Shown here: positions 9,107 to 16,456 of the stretch, one piece after another | Position numbering within the stretch: position 1 is the stretch's first letter | Layout of the letters: each line of letters starts with the position of its first letter | From: UMGS172 sp045587185 | GTDB lineage: Bacteria; Bacillota; Clostridia; Oscillospirales; Acutalibacteraceae | Assembly: GCA_045587185.1 (NCBI GenBank) | Contig: JAZNBS010000050.1 | Location: 39,560-103,559, forward strand | Reading direction: 5' to 3' | Length of the DNA: 64,000 nt | Translations under genes and position numbers: made by a program | The notes under the pieces: model-generated | Databases searched by the model: none | The model's input: only the letters and a program-made list of their open reading frames with translations | Told to the model about the DNA's origin: nothing

Positions 9107-9346
9107 ATGGTTAAGATCAGACTTTGCCGTATGGGTGCTAAGAAGGCTCCTTTTTATCGTGTAGTTGTTGCTGACTCCAGATATCCCAGAGACGGTCGCT
9201 TTATCGAGTCCATCGGTTACTATAACCCTATGACCGATCCCGCTACCGTTCAGATCGATGCTGACGCAGCTAAGAAGTGGATTGCAAACGGTGCACAGCT
9301 TACCGATACCGTTAAGGATCTTCTCAAGAAGAACAATGTTCTTTAA
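9107..9346 (+). CDS. rpsP: 30S ribosomal protein S16
   Basis: A 79-residue S16 protein: MVKIRLCRMGAKKAPFYRVV, DSRYPRDGRFIE and GYYNP are diagnostic. It is an assembly protein of the small subunit. The start ATG has AGGAGGTG upstream. Third gene of the ylxM-ffh-rpsP-khpA-rimM-trmD order typical of Firmicutes. Confidence 0.97.
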   Translation: MVKIRLCRMGAKKAPFYRVVVADSRYPRDGRFIESIGYYNPMTDPATVQIDADAAKKWIANGAQLTDTVKDLLKKNNVL

Positions 9347-9367
9347 TCTTTAGCAGGAGAAATTATT

Positions 9368-9601
9368 ATGACTGAATTGCTTGTTACCATCGTTTCAGGG
9401 TTAGTTTCAGATCCCGAAAGTGTAACTGTTACCGTGGACGAGCCTAATGAAGAGGGTGTTGTTGTATACCATCTTCATGTTGCCGAAGGCGATATGGGTC
9501 GTGTTATCGGAAAGCAGGGAAGGATCGCAAAGGCTATACGTGTTGTAATGCGTGCCGCTGCGAACCGTAACAACGAAAAGATTGCCGTTGAGATTGATTG
9601 A
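9368..9601 (+). CDS. khpA: KH-domain RNA-binding protein KhpA (YlqC)
   Basis: A 77-residue single-KH protein with the GxxG loop in GRVIGKQGRIAKAIR. KhpA-type proteins bind RNA, usually with KhpB, and affect cell elongation and division in streptococci. Located 21 bases after rpsP, as is standard. Confidence 0.93.
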   Translation: MTELLVTIVSGLVSDPESVTVTVDEPNEEGVVVYHLHVAEGDMGRVIGKQGRIAKAIRVVMRAAANRNNEKIAVEID

Positions 9602-9626
9602 TCTTAGCGGCCTCTTTGGTGAAATC

Positions 9627-9650
9627 TACCCCTCAAGTTTTTGAGGGGTA
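9627..9650 (+). terminator. Intra-operon hairpin between khpA and rimM
   Basis: A perfect 10-bp stem (TACCCCTCAA / TTGAGGGGTA) with loop GTTT and no proper T run downstream. It is probably an RNA-processing or stabilising hairpin, or a leaky attenuator that reduces rimM-trmD expression relative to rpsP. Confidence 0.6.
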
Positions 9651-9684
9651 TTCTGATATATATGATTTAATTAGGGGGGATTTT

Positions 9685-10197
9685 ATGCCTCAGAAATTTT
9701 TGCGGGCCGGAAAGGTTGTCGGAACACATGGGATACGCGGTGAAATGCGTGTTGAGGTGTGGTGTGACAGTCCTGAATTTCTTGCAAAGTTCAAAAAACT
9801 TTATATGGATAAAGACGGTAACGGTGAGTTTTGTGTAAAGTCACGTGCCCATGGTAATATTTGCCTTGTTAAGGCTGACGGAATTGATTCCATTGAATTG
9901 GCTGAAAAGTATCGCGGAAAGGTGCTTTATATTAACCGTGATGACTGCAAATTGCCTAAAGGCAGTTACTTTATTACCGATATTATTGGCTGTAATGCGT
10001 TTGATTTTGAAACGGATGAGGAGTACGGTGTTGTCGTTGATGTATCGCAGACAGGCGCTAACGACGTATGGCACATAAAACGTAATGGCAATGAGTTTCT
10101 TATCCCCAATGTGCCTGAGTTTGTCAAAAAAGTTGATATTGATGGCAGCAAGGTTTACATAACACCTATAAAAGGAACGTTTGATGATGAAGATTGA
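9685..10197 (+). CDS. rimM: Ribosome maturation factor RimM
   Basis: A 170-residue protein with the N-terminal RimM barrel (RAGKVVGTHGIRGEMRVEVW) and a C-terminal PRC barrel ending ...EFLIPNVPEFVKKVD and ITPIKG. RimM binds S19 and aids maturation of the 30S head. The start is ATG 9685 (MPQKFLRAGK) after AGGGGGGA; an in-frame ATG at 9598 would run through the khpA-rimM hairpin and has no family match. It overlaps trmD by 11 bases. Confidence 0.95.
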   Translation: MPQKFLRAGKVVGTHGIRGEMRVEVWCDSPEFLAKFKKLYMDKDGNGEFCVKSRAHGNICLVKADGIDSIELAEKYRGKVLYINRDDCKLPKGSYFITDIIGCNAFDFETDEEYGVVVDVSQTGANDVWHIKRNGNEFLIPNVPEFVKKVDIDGSKVYITPIKGTFDDED

Positions 10198-10873
10198 TAT
10201 TTTAACGCTTTTTCCCGATATGTGTAATGCGGTACTGGAGGAAAGCATCATCGGGCGCGCAATAAAAGCAGGTCACGTTGAGGTGGAAACACACAACATA
10301 CGTGATTTTGCAGGTAATAAGCATAACCGTGTGGACGATGCACCATACGGCGGGGGTAAAGGTATGGTAATGCAGGCCGAACCTATCTATCAGTGTTTTA
10401 AAAGTTTGTATGCTGATGACGACATTAAACCCCACTTGATTTATATGTCGCCAAAAGGCAAGACTTTTACTCAAAGTGACGCTATCCGTCTTTCGGAATA
10501 TGATAGAATAGTCCTTTTGTGCGGTCATTATGAGGGTGTTGACCAGCGCGTTTTGGACGAAATTGTTGATGAGGAGATTTCGGCTGGGGATTATGTATTA
10601 ACCGGCGGCGAACTTCCTGCACTCACTGTAACCGATGCGGTTTGCCGTATGATTCCGGGTGTCTTACCTGAGGAGATTTGTTTTCAGGAAGAAAGTCATT
10701 TTGACGGTCTTTTGGAGTATCCTCAATACACCAGACCAGAGGTGTGGCACGGTGTTTCTGTACCCGAGGTGCTATTGTCAGGTCATCATCTAAATATCCA
10801 AAAATGGCGCAAAGAAAAATCTGTTGAGATTACTCAAAAAGCACGTCCTGATATGATTAAAAACCGCAAATAA
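10187..10873 (+). CDS. trmD: tRNA (guanine-37-N1)-methyltransferase TrmD, operon copy
   Basis: A 228-residue SPOUT methyltransferase that makes m1G37 in tRNAs bearing G36-G37 and so prevents +1 frameshifting. Motifs include PYGGGKGMVM, CGHYEGVDQRV, GDYVLTGGELPA and GLLEYPQYTRP. It carries EESHFDGLL where E. coli TrmD has the catalytic Asp of EDSFAEGLL, so a Glu appears to replace that Asp. ATG 10187 starts the conserved MKIDILTLFP; ATG 10184 is also possible. It overlaps rimM. rplS, often next, is absent. A second trmD lies 2 kb downstream. Confidence 0.95.
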   Translation: MKIDILTLFPDMCNAVLEESIIGRAIKAGHVEVETHNIRDFAGNKHNRVDDAPYGGGKGMVMQAEPIYQCFKSLYADDDIKPHLIYMSPKGKTFTQSDAIRLSEYDRIVLLCGHYEGVDQRVLDEIVDEEISAGDYVLTGGELPALTVTDAVCRMIPGVLPEEICFQEESHFDGLLEYPQYTRPEVWHGVSVPEVLLSGHHLNIQKWRKEKSVEITQKARPDMIKNRK

Positions 10874-10995
10874 CAATTTTTTTATTAGTCATAAAAGTTA
10901 TTACCTTTTATGTAAAAAATAAACAAACAACCTTTTAGAATAAAGGGTTAATTTGTCGCAATACTAAAACTTTGTCAAGATAAAAAAAGTAATTG

Positions 10996-11023
10996 TTGAC
11001 TATTGCGAAGTTTGTGGTATAAT
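10996..11023 (+). promoter_or_regulatory. Sigma-A promoter of ptsH
   Basis: TTGACT (10996-11001), 16-bp spacer, TATAAT (11018-11023), with an untranslated leader of about 110 bases before the ptsH ATG. The leader contains no clear terminator or riboswitch fold. Confidence 0.8.
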
Positions 11024-11137
11024 GTTAATAAACAAAAACCATATATTGTGATTTTGTAAATTAAATCAACAAAATGAAGTGCATTCACCGTCAGGATGTG
11101 CAATCCGCGGTATTAATGACATTAAGGAGTAATTATT

Positions 11138-11401
11138 ATGTTCGTAAAAGATGTTGTTGTTCAGAATCAGGTTGGTCTCCACGCACGTCCTGCAACTTTC
11201 TTTATCCAGAAGGCTAACGAATTCAAGTCATCCATCTGGGTTGAGAAGGAAGAGCGTCGTGTAAACGCAAAGAGCCTTCTCGGTGTTCTGTCTCTCGGTA
11301 TCGTTGGCGGCACCTCTATCCGCATCATTGCTGACGGTAGTGATGAGCAACAGGCTGTTGAAGGTCTTGTAGCACTTGTTGAGTCCGGCTTTGCTGAGTA
11401 A
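11138..11401 (+). CDS. ptsH: Phosphocarrier protein HPr
   Basis: An 87-residue HPr: the active-site His is in VGLHARPAT and the regulatory Ser is in NAKSLLGVLSLG (HPr kinase target in Firmicutes). It relays phosphate from PTS enzyme I to sugar permeases and, phosphorylated on Ser, acts with CcpA in catabolite control. The His distinguishes it from Crh. ptsI and hprK are not nearby. Monocistronic: its own promoter and a strong terminator. Confidence 0.95.
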   Translation: MFVKDVVVQNQVGLHARPATFFIQKANEFKSSIWVEKEERRVNAKSLLGVLSLGIVGGTSIRIIADGSDEQQAVEGLVALVESGFAE

Positions 11402-11419
11402 TTTTTGCTTATAATTTTC

Positions 11420-11459
11420 AAAGCAGTAGGAAGTAAAAAACTTCTTACTGCTTTTTTTG
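11420..11459 (+). terminator. Rho-independent terminator of ptsH
   Basis: Long stem AAAGCAGTA..GAAGT / ACTTC..TACTGCTTT with a 5-A loop and a run of seven T, 18 bases after the ptsH stop. Confidence 0.9.
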
Positions 11460-11466
11460 TTTGCTT

Positions 11467-12699
11467 TTAAATTTTCTTTTTAGATTTGTGTAAAATTGAA
11501 TAGATAATAATACCGATAAGAGGGAAGAGCATGCCGCAAAGCATCCCGAGTTTCATTCCCATCTGATCAGGTGTAAGTCCCAGCGTCTTGGAAAGGTTAA
11601 GAAGTGATGGCATAGTCAGTGCAGAATCGGTAACAACGCCGACCAACTGTGGTCCTATTGAGGCTCCAAGGTCCCCGCCTGCCGCCATAAGCGCGAATAT
11701 AAACACACCGCCGTGGGGAAATTTGTCAGATGCTACTATCAGTGACCCCGGCCACATCATTGAGGTGCAGAAACCTGTAAAAGCACAGGCAAAAAGGCCA
11801 ATAACAGCCACGTCAGATACGGCAGCAACAAAGTAACAAAACGTTGCGCCGATGGCACCGAACAACAAGACCCGCGTAATCTTTTTGCCGATTTTGGAGT
11901 AAAGTGTACGTCCTAACCCAAGGGTAACAGCAAACATTGCTACACCCAAGATGTCACCCCAGAGTTTTGAGATGCCAAGTGACCTTTCAAGATAACTCGA
12001 CGCCCACTGTGCCATTGTCAGTTCGCTTGCACCGCCAAGGAAAACTGCAATAAAACAAAGCCATAGCGATCCGTTTTTTAACTGGCTAAACGCGCCCAAT
12101 GCCTTTTCAGACGTCTCCATTTTGGGCATTTCTGTGGTTGAAAACAGTATTGCGGAAATCAGGGGGATAACGCTTAGTCCGATAACTAACCATTGCCAGT
12201 AATCCCGTCCAAGAAGTTTTATGAACAGTGTAAAAACGATAACAAAGAAAACAACGCCCCAAGCATAAATTGAGTGCAGTTTGCTCATCTCACGGTCGGG
12301 GTCTTTTGAGGGCAGGGCGGCTATGGTTGGGCTTATTAACACCTCAGCAAGTCCTGATCCAAATGAAAATATGACGGTGCCGATTACAAGACCGGTATAT
12401 TCATTTCCGTGGAAAACCCAAGGTGCACATGCAAAAAGTATAATTCCTAAAACTGTAATACAAGGCATTAGTTTCACGGTCAGCGGTATATTGAATTTAT
12501 GTGAAAAAAACGAGAATATAAGGTCTATTCCTAATTGAGTGATAAAATTTATAAGTACCAATGTACCTAAAAGTGAGTAAGAGATTCCGTATAACTCACG
12601 AAATGTTAAAAATAAAAGCGGTGACATATTTGTTACCACAGACATAGCCACACTTGACATATAGCAGGCTGTTTTTAAACGTTTGATATTAAGTTCCAT
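11467..12699 (-). CDS. Major facilitator superfamily transporter
   Basis: A 410-residue integral membrane protein with about 12 hydrophobic segments, for example MSSVAMSVVTNMSPLLFLTF, LLGTLVLINFITQLGIDLIF and LFACAFTGFCTSMMWPGSLI. The distribution fits the FucP/sugar-type MFS fold, but no substrate motif is recognisable. The start is ATG 12699 (MELNIKRLKTACYM), eight bases after GGGAG; the in-frame TTG upstream is part of the RBS. Lies between ptsH and the second trmD and is divergent from the latter. Confidence 0.8.
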   Translation of the reverse strand: MELNIKRLKTACYMSSVAMSVVTNMSPLLFLTFRELYGISYSLLGTLVLINFITQLGIDLIFSFFSHKFNIPLTVKLMPCITVLGIILFACAPWVFHGNEYTGLVIGTVIFSFGSGLAEVLISPTIAALPSKDPDREMSKLHSIYAWGVVFFVIVFTLFIKLLGRDYWQWLVIGLSVIPLISAILFSTTEMPKMETSEKALGAFSQLKNGSLWLCFIAVFLGGASELTMAQWASSYLERSLGISKLWGDILGVAMFAVTLGLGRTLYSKIGKKITRVLLFGAIGATFCYFVAAVSDVAVIGLFACAFTGFCTSMMWPGSLIVASDKFPHGGVFIFALMAAGGDLGASIGPQLVGVVTDSALTMPSLLNLSKTLGLTPDQMGMKLGMLCGMLFPLIGIIIYSILHKSKKKI

Positions 12700-12835
12700 T
12701 AAAACATCTCCCAACCCCTAAATACTAACACAGTGCGGTTTATTATTCAACCCCGAAATCGTTTAATTTCGGTCACTTGACAAATATAAAACTTAAGTAC
12801 ATAATTAATGTATAATACTATGGCTTGGTGACTTT

Positions 12836-13549
12836 ATGAAAATTTCTATTCTGACTATTACACCCGAATTTTTTTCATCTTTTCTAAACACTACCATTAT
12901 CAAACGCGGTATTGACAAAAAGGTTTGTGAAATTGAGATAGTTGATATCAAAAATTTTGCACACGGCAGTTTCAGACATATTGATGATTCGCCGTTTGGT
13001 GGCGGAAACGGTATGATTATGCGTTGTCAACCAATATATGATGCATTAAATTCTGTGTGTCTAAACAATTCACATAAAATTTTACTTTCGCCTAAAGGAA
13101 AGACCTATAATCAGTCAAAGGCTCGCGAACTGTCAAAGCAAGAGCACATTGTTCTTATCTGCGGACATTATGAGGGTATTGATGCTCGCGTTGAGGAATG
13201 GGTTGACGAACAGGTATCTATTGGTGATTACGTATTGACGGGCGGAGAATTGGCCGCACAGGTCATAACCGATTCAGTAGTCCGTTTGCTCAAGGGTGTG
13301 TTAAGGGACGGGTCTACGAACGAAGAATCACACGAGAACGGACTTTTGGAATACCCGCAATACACTCAGCCGCGTGAGTTTCAAGGTCTAACGGTTCCCG
13401 ATATACTGCTTTCGGGCCACAAGGCAAAGATTGATGATTGGCGTTTGACACAATCGTTAAATTTAACACGAAAACACCGTCCTGATATGTTTGAACGTTA
13501 TGTTTTAAATGAAAAGGAGAAGAAATTATTGAAAACGGCAGATGAATAG
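12836..13549 (+). CDS. Second TrmD-family tRNA methyltransferase
   Basis: A complete 237-residue TrmD paralogue outside the ribosomal operon. The SPOUT trefoil-knot motifs are intact (PFGGGNGMIM, CGHYEGIDARV, IGDYVLTGGEL, GLLEYPQYTQP, LLSGHKAKIDDWR). It differs widely from the operon copy at the N-terminus (MKISILTITPEFF) and in the loop before GLLEYPQ (GSTNEESHEN), where again Glu sits at the position of the catalytic Asp. It has its own RBS (GGTGA) and terminator and is monocistronic. Either a redundant m1G37 enzyme or one with altered tRNA preference. Confidence 0.88.
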   Translation: MKISILTITPEFFSSFLNTTIIKRGIDKKVCEIEIVDIKNFAHGSFRHIDDSPFGGGNGMIMRCQPIYDALNSVCLNNSHKILLSPKGKTYNQSKARELSKQEHIVLICGHYEGIDARVEEWVDEQVSIGDYVLTGGELAAQVITDSVVRLLKGVLRDGSTNEESHENGLLEYPQYTQPREFQGLTVPDILLSGHKAKIDDWRLTQSLNLTRKHRPDMFERYVLNEKEKKLLKTADE

Positions 13550-13553
13550 CAAA

Positions 13554-13591
13554 AAAAGTTCCCGTAACCATTTGGCTACGGGAACTTTTAT
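13554..13591. terminator. Bidirectional terminator
   Basis: Perfect 13-bp stem (13554-13566 with 13577-13589) flanked by A and T runs, between the convergent second trmD and the nucleotide-sugar dehydratase. Confidence 0.9.
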
Positions 13592-13592
13592 T

Positions 13593-15509
13593 TTAATGCA
13601 GTTGTACTTCAGCCTTCGGCTCAGTATATACCAACTTCATTTCGGATGATTCAGATGCCTTCTTATTTACTGATTCAGGATTTTTGTACGTAGGTACTAA
13701 TTCCATCAGCATATTTCTCACATCATCATTAGAGCCTTCAATAACATCAGAGAGTTTTGAAAGCATTTGATCAATCTCCTCACGTGTATGAGGGTTGTCC
13801 ATTTCGATGAAAATGAGATCGTTTTCGGTTTTTGTGAGGTCTTCGGATTTTATAAGAAGTTCCTCATACAGTTTTTCACCTGGTCTTAAGCCTGTTTCAA
13901 TTATGTCAATTTCCTCATATGGCTTGAATCCCGCTAATTTTATCATATTTTCAGCAAGTTCAAGGATTTTGACAGGTTTACCCATATCAAGCACAAACAA
14001 CTCTCCGTTGGTTGCCATTGCTCCTGCCTGTAAAACTAATTGAGAGGCTTCAGGAATTGTCATAAAATATCGAATGATGCGTTTGTCGGTTATAGTGATA
14101 GGGCCGCCGTTTTGAATCTGATGCTTAAACAAGGGGATGACCGAGCCGTTTGAACCGAGAACATTTCCAAAACGTACGGCAACAAATTCAGTTATTTTAC
14201 TGTCATGACGGCTTTGGACAATCATTTCGCATATACGTTTGCTCGCGCCCATAACATTTGTGGGGTTGACCGCTTTGTCGGTAGAAATCATAATAAAACG
14301 TCTTACGCCGTATTTTTCAGCACAGTTCACAGTGTTAAGTGTGCCGAATACATTGTTCTTTATTGCTTCACTGCAATTGTTTTCCATTAAGGGTACGTGC
14401 TTGTGTGCCGCAGCATGGAAAACAACATCGGGGCGATATTTGTCAAATACTTTCTCTAGCCTTGAGATATCTCTTACCGAACCAATTTCGGCATAAAATT
14501 CAAATGAGTTACCGAAGGTGCGTAAAAGTTCTTGCTGAATTTCATATGCGTTGTTCTCATATATATCGAAAACAATAAGTTTTGACGGACCGGACTTGGC
14601 AATCTGACGGCATATTTCACTTCCTATGGAACCGCCGCCACCTGTTACAAGCACGGTCTTGTTTTTATAATATTTAAAGGTATCGGTATCGTTAATATCG
14701 TGGCAATCTCTAAATAAAAGATCCTCAATCTTAAATTCACGCAAACGGGGTTTGCCAGAAATATCATGGTTGTTTTCACCCATAGCAAAGTCGTATAATT
14801 TAATTTTACAACCTGTTTTTGAGTAAAAATCGTATATCCTTTTGGCATCTGCAGAGGATAGACTGGGAAGTGCAATGAATATTTCCTTGATTAGTAATCT
14901 TTTTATAGATTCAAAAACATCCTCATTTTCCTCAATAATTTTAATTCCGCTGATATAACCGCCGACACGTTCTTTCTTAATATCAACGAAGCAAATCGGA
15001 CGGTATTTTGAATTAGAGTTGTATAGAAGTTCTTCAACAAGCAAGGAACCGGTTTTACCCGCACCAACGATAGCAACATTTGTTTTACCGGTACCGCTGT
15101 TTCCGTACAGCATGCCGTTTGCAGAATATTGATAAACAAAACGTGACATAAGTGTTATGAGGGTGAAAAGGCAGACGTTTACAAGTGAATTCCACACACT
15201 GATATAAATAGTTGGCATTATAAATCTTGAAACAAAAAAAGCAACGGAAGCACCGATAAAGTCTGAAACTATCACAAGAAGATAGGCTCTTGTGTTGGCA
15301 TATCTCCAGACATTAGAATATATTTTAAAACCGAAACGCGAAGCGAAAATACAAAAACCGAACAAAATAAAATTCGATATGTAATCCTTGAAACCTAGGT
15401 TTATGCTAATAACGGTTGAATATTGTGAAACTGTAAAAGAAGCAGAGAAAGCGATGATAAGAAAGAAAATATCAATAATAAAAATTACTATTCTTCGAAT
15501 GCTTATCAA
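13593..15509 (-). CDS. Membrane-bound long-type UDP-sugar 4,6-dehydratase (CapD/WbpM-like)
   Basis: A 638-residue protein: about four N-terminal transmembrane helices, a CoA-binding-like Rossmann domain (VAIVGAGKTGS), then a SDR domain with VLVTGGGGSIGSE. Its active-site segment is STDKAVNPTNVMGASKR, with Met in place of the usual SDR Tyr as in FlaA1/WbpM relatives. Such enzymes convert UDP-GlcNAc to a 4-keto-6-deoxy sugar for surface polysaccharides. TTG 15509 (MISIRRIVIFI) is chosen because GGGAGGTG lies seven bases upstream; a longer frame upstream has no RBS. No other glycan genes are adjacent. Confidence 0.9.
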   Translation of the reverse strand: MISIRRIVIFIIDIFFLIIAFSASFTVSQYSTVISINLGFKDYISNFILFGFCIFASRFGFKIYSNVWRYANTRAYLLVIVSDFIGASVAFFVSRFIMPTIYISVWNSLVNVCLFTLITLMSRFVYQYSANGMLYGNSGTGKTNVAIVGAGKTGSLLVEELLYNSNSKYRPICFVDIKKERVGGYISGIKIIEENEDVFESIKRLLIKEIFIALPSLSSADAKRIYDFYSKTGCKIKLYDFAMGENNHDISGKPRLREFKIEDLLFRDCHDINDTDTFKYYKNKTVLVTGGGGSIGSEICRQIAKSGPSKLIVFDIYENNAYEIQQELLRTFGNSFEFYAEIGSVRDISRLEKVFDKYRPDVVFHAAAHKHVPLMENNCSEAIKNNVFGTLNTVNCAEKYGVRRFIMISTDKAVNPTNVMGASKRICEMIVQSRHDSKITEFVAVRFGNVLGSNGSVIPLFKHQIQNGGPITITDKRIIRYFMTIPEASQLVLQAGAMATNGELFVLDMGKPVKILELAENMIKLAGFKPYEEIDIIETGLRPGEKLYEELLIKSEDLTKTENDLIFIEMDNPHTREEIDQMLSKLSDVIEGSNDDVRNMLMELVPTYKNPESVNKKASESSEMKLVYTEPKAEVQLH

Positions 15510-15612
15510 ACGTCTGCACCTCCCAACGATAATATATAAAACATTATACCAATTTAATTTGTATATGTCAAACAAAAATATTTTAAAATTGGTAGTAATT
15601 TATAGTAAATTT

Positions 15613-15645
15613 ATAACCCTAACCGTTGTTTTGGGTTAGGGTTAT
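15613..15645. terminator. Hairpin downstream of cotJC
   Basis: Perfect 12-bp stem (ATAACCCTAACC / GGTTAGGGTTAT) between the cotJC 3-prime end and the dehydratase start. On the minus strand it follows cotJC by 14 bases, but the downstream flank is only AT-rich, so terminator strength is uncertain. Confidence 0.5.
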
Positions 15646-15658
15646 AGCGGAGAAAATG

Positions 15659-16075
15659 TTACTTGTCAAAAGACGGGTTGATTTCGTAGAAATTCTTTTC
15701 GTTGAGTTTATCGGTAAGGTTGCGTAAGCCTTCACCAAAGCGTTGATAGTGAACAACTTCGCGTTGACGTAAGAACCTTATGACATCTCTGACGTCGGGG
15801 TCGTCTGCACAGTAGCGGAGAATATTGTCATAGGTTGTTCTTGCCTTTTGCTCGGCTGCCAATGATTCATGCAAATCGGTTATAGGATCTCCCTTTGATG
15901 CAAGTGCCATTGTACTGTATGGTACGCCTGAAGCCGCTTGGGGATAAATTCCGTTGGTGTGATCAACAAAATATGCGTCAAAACCTGACTTGTTAATGTC
16001 ATCTTCCGAGAGGTTGCGGGTTAATTGATAAACGATTGTACCTACCATTTCAAGGTGAGCAAGTTCCTCAGTACC
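15659..16075 (-). pseudogene. cotJC: cotJC 3-prime part, cut off by the inserted element
   Basis: The frame encodes GTEELAHLE followed by 129 residues (MVGTIVYQLTRNL to NPSFDK), the C-terminal two thirds of CotJC, a spore-coat protein of the manganese catalase family. Further ligand-region residues are in LAAEQKART and REVVHYQRFGEGL. The coding sequence stops making sense at GGTA (TACC, 16072-16075), where the mobile element begins. The missing 62 N-terminal residues are at 23601-23787 on the same strand. An in-frame ATG at 16048 has no evident RBS, so this part is probably silent unless the element is excised. Confidence 0.9.
16072..16075. repeat. Left attachment-site core (TACC)
   Basis: Host sequence CCTCAG precedes TACC and element sequence TATTGAAG follows. 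The same TACC occurs at the right junction (23601-23604). Fusing the two host flanks gives CCTCAG-TACC-AACATC and an unbroken cotJC. A very short shared core is usual for large serine recombinases. Confidence 0.8.
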
Positions 16076-16077
16076 TA

Positions 16078-16106
16078 TTGAAGAATAAAATTGTTTATGT
16101 TATAAT
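16078..16106 (+). promoter_or_regulatory. Promoter of the recombinase operon, abutting the left att core
   Basis: TTGAAG (16078-16083), 17-bp spacer, TATAAT (16101-16106). The -35 box starts two bases after the TACC core, so recombinase bound at the att site would cover the promoter. Confidence 0.75.
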
Positions 16107-16132
16107 ACCACCATCAAGGAGGTAAAAAAGTT

Positions 16133-16456
16133 ATGAGGAAAAACTATTTAATTGACTATTACCGCAACAATATGACACAGGAACAACTGGAAAATGCCCA
16201 CACCTTACTTTATGATGATAACAGGTTATTATCTTATATCTGTTATTCATATAATTGCTATGAACTATTACATAGCAAGGGGCATTTATCATTGATAACC
16301 AATCCAGATGCTTTGTTTTCTACACCACAAGCAGAGCAACAATTCATTATGGAATTAAAAAACTACATAAGAGATGTTATTGGTATCAAGAGAGAGGATG
16401 TTCAAGATGGCAACACTAAAAGTAATAGAGCCGACCAAAACAACACTAAAAACTAA
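16133..16456 (+). CDS. Small hypothetical protein upstream of the recombinase
   Basis: A 107-residue, mildly charged protein (MRKNYLIDYYRNNMTQEQLENAHTLL...) with AAGGAGG upstream of its ATG and a good promoter. I do not recognise the family; it looks all-helical with no membrane segment. It overlaps the recombinase start by 50 bases, so the two are co-translated. Accessory directionality proteins of serine integrases are often small and encoded next to the integrase, which makes that a candidate role by position only. Confidence 0.75.
   Translation: MRKNYLIDYYRNNMTQEQLENAHTLLYDDNRLLSYICYSYNCYELLHSKGHLSLITNPDALFSTPQAEQQFIMELKNYIRDVIGIKREDVQDGNTKSNRADQNNTKN

Noticed and set aside
12836..13549. 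Second trmD as a decaying pseudogene
   Set aside because: Full length, in frame, own RBS and terminator, and all SPOUT knot motifs intact.
15613..15645. Telomere-like CCCTAA motif
   Set aside because: Only one hairpin copy of CCCTAACC and its complement between two genes; explained as a stem-loop.
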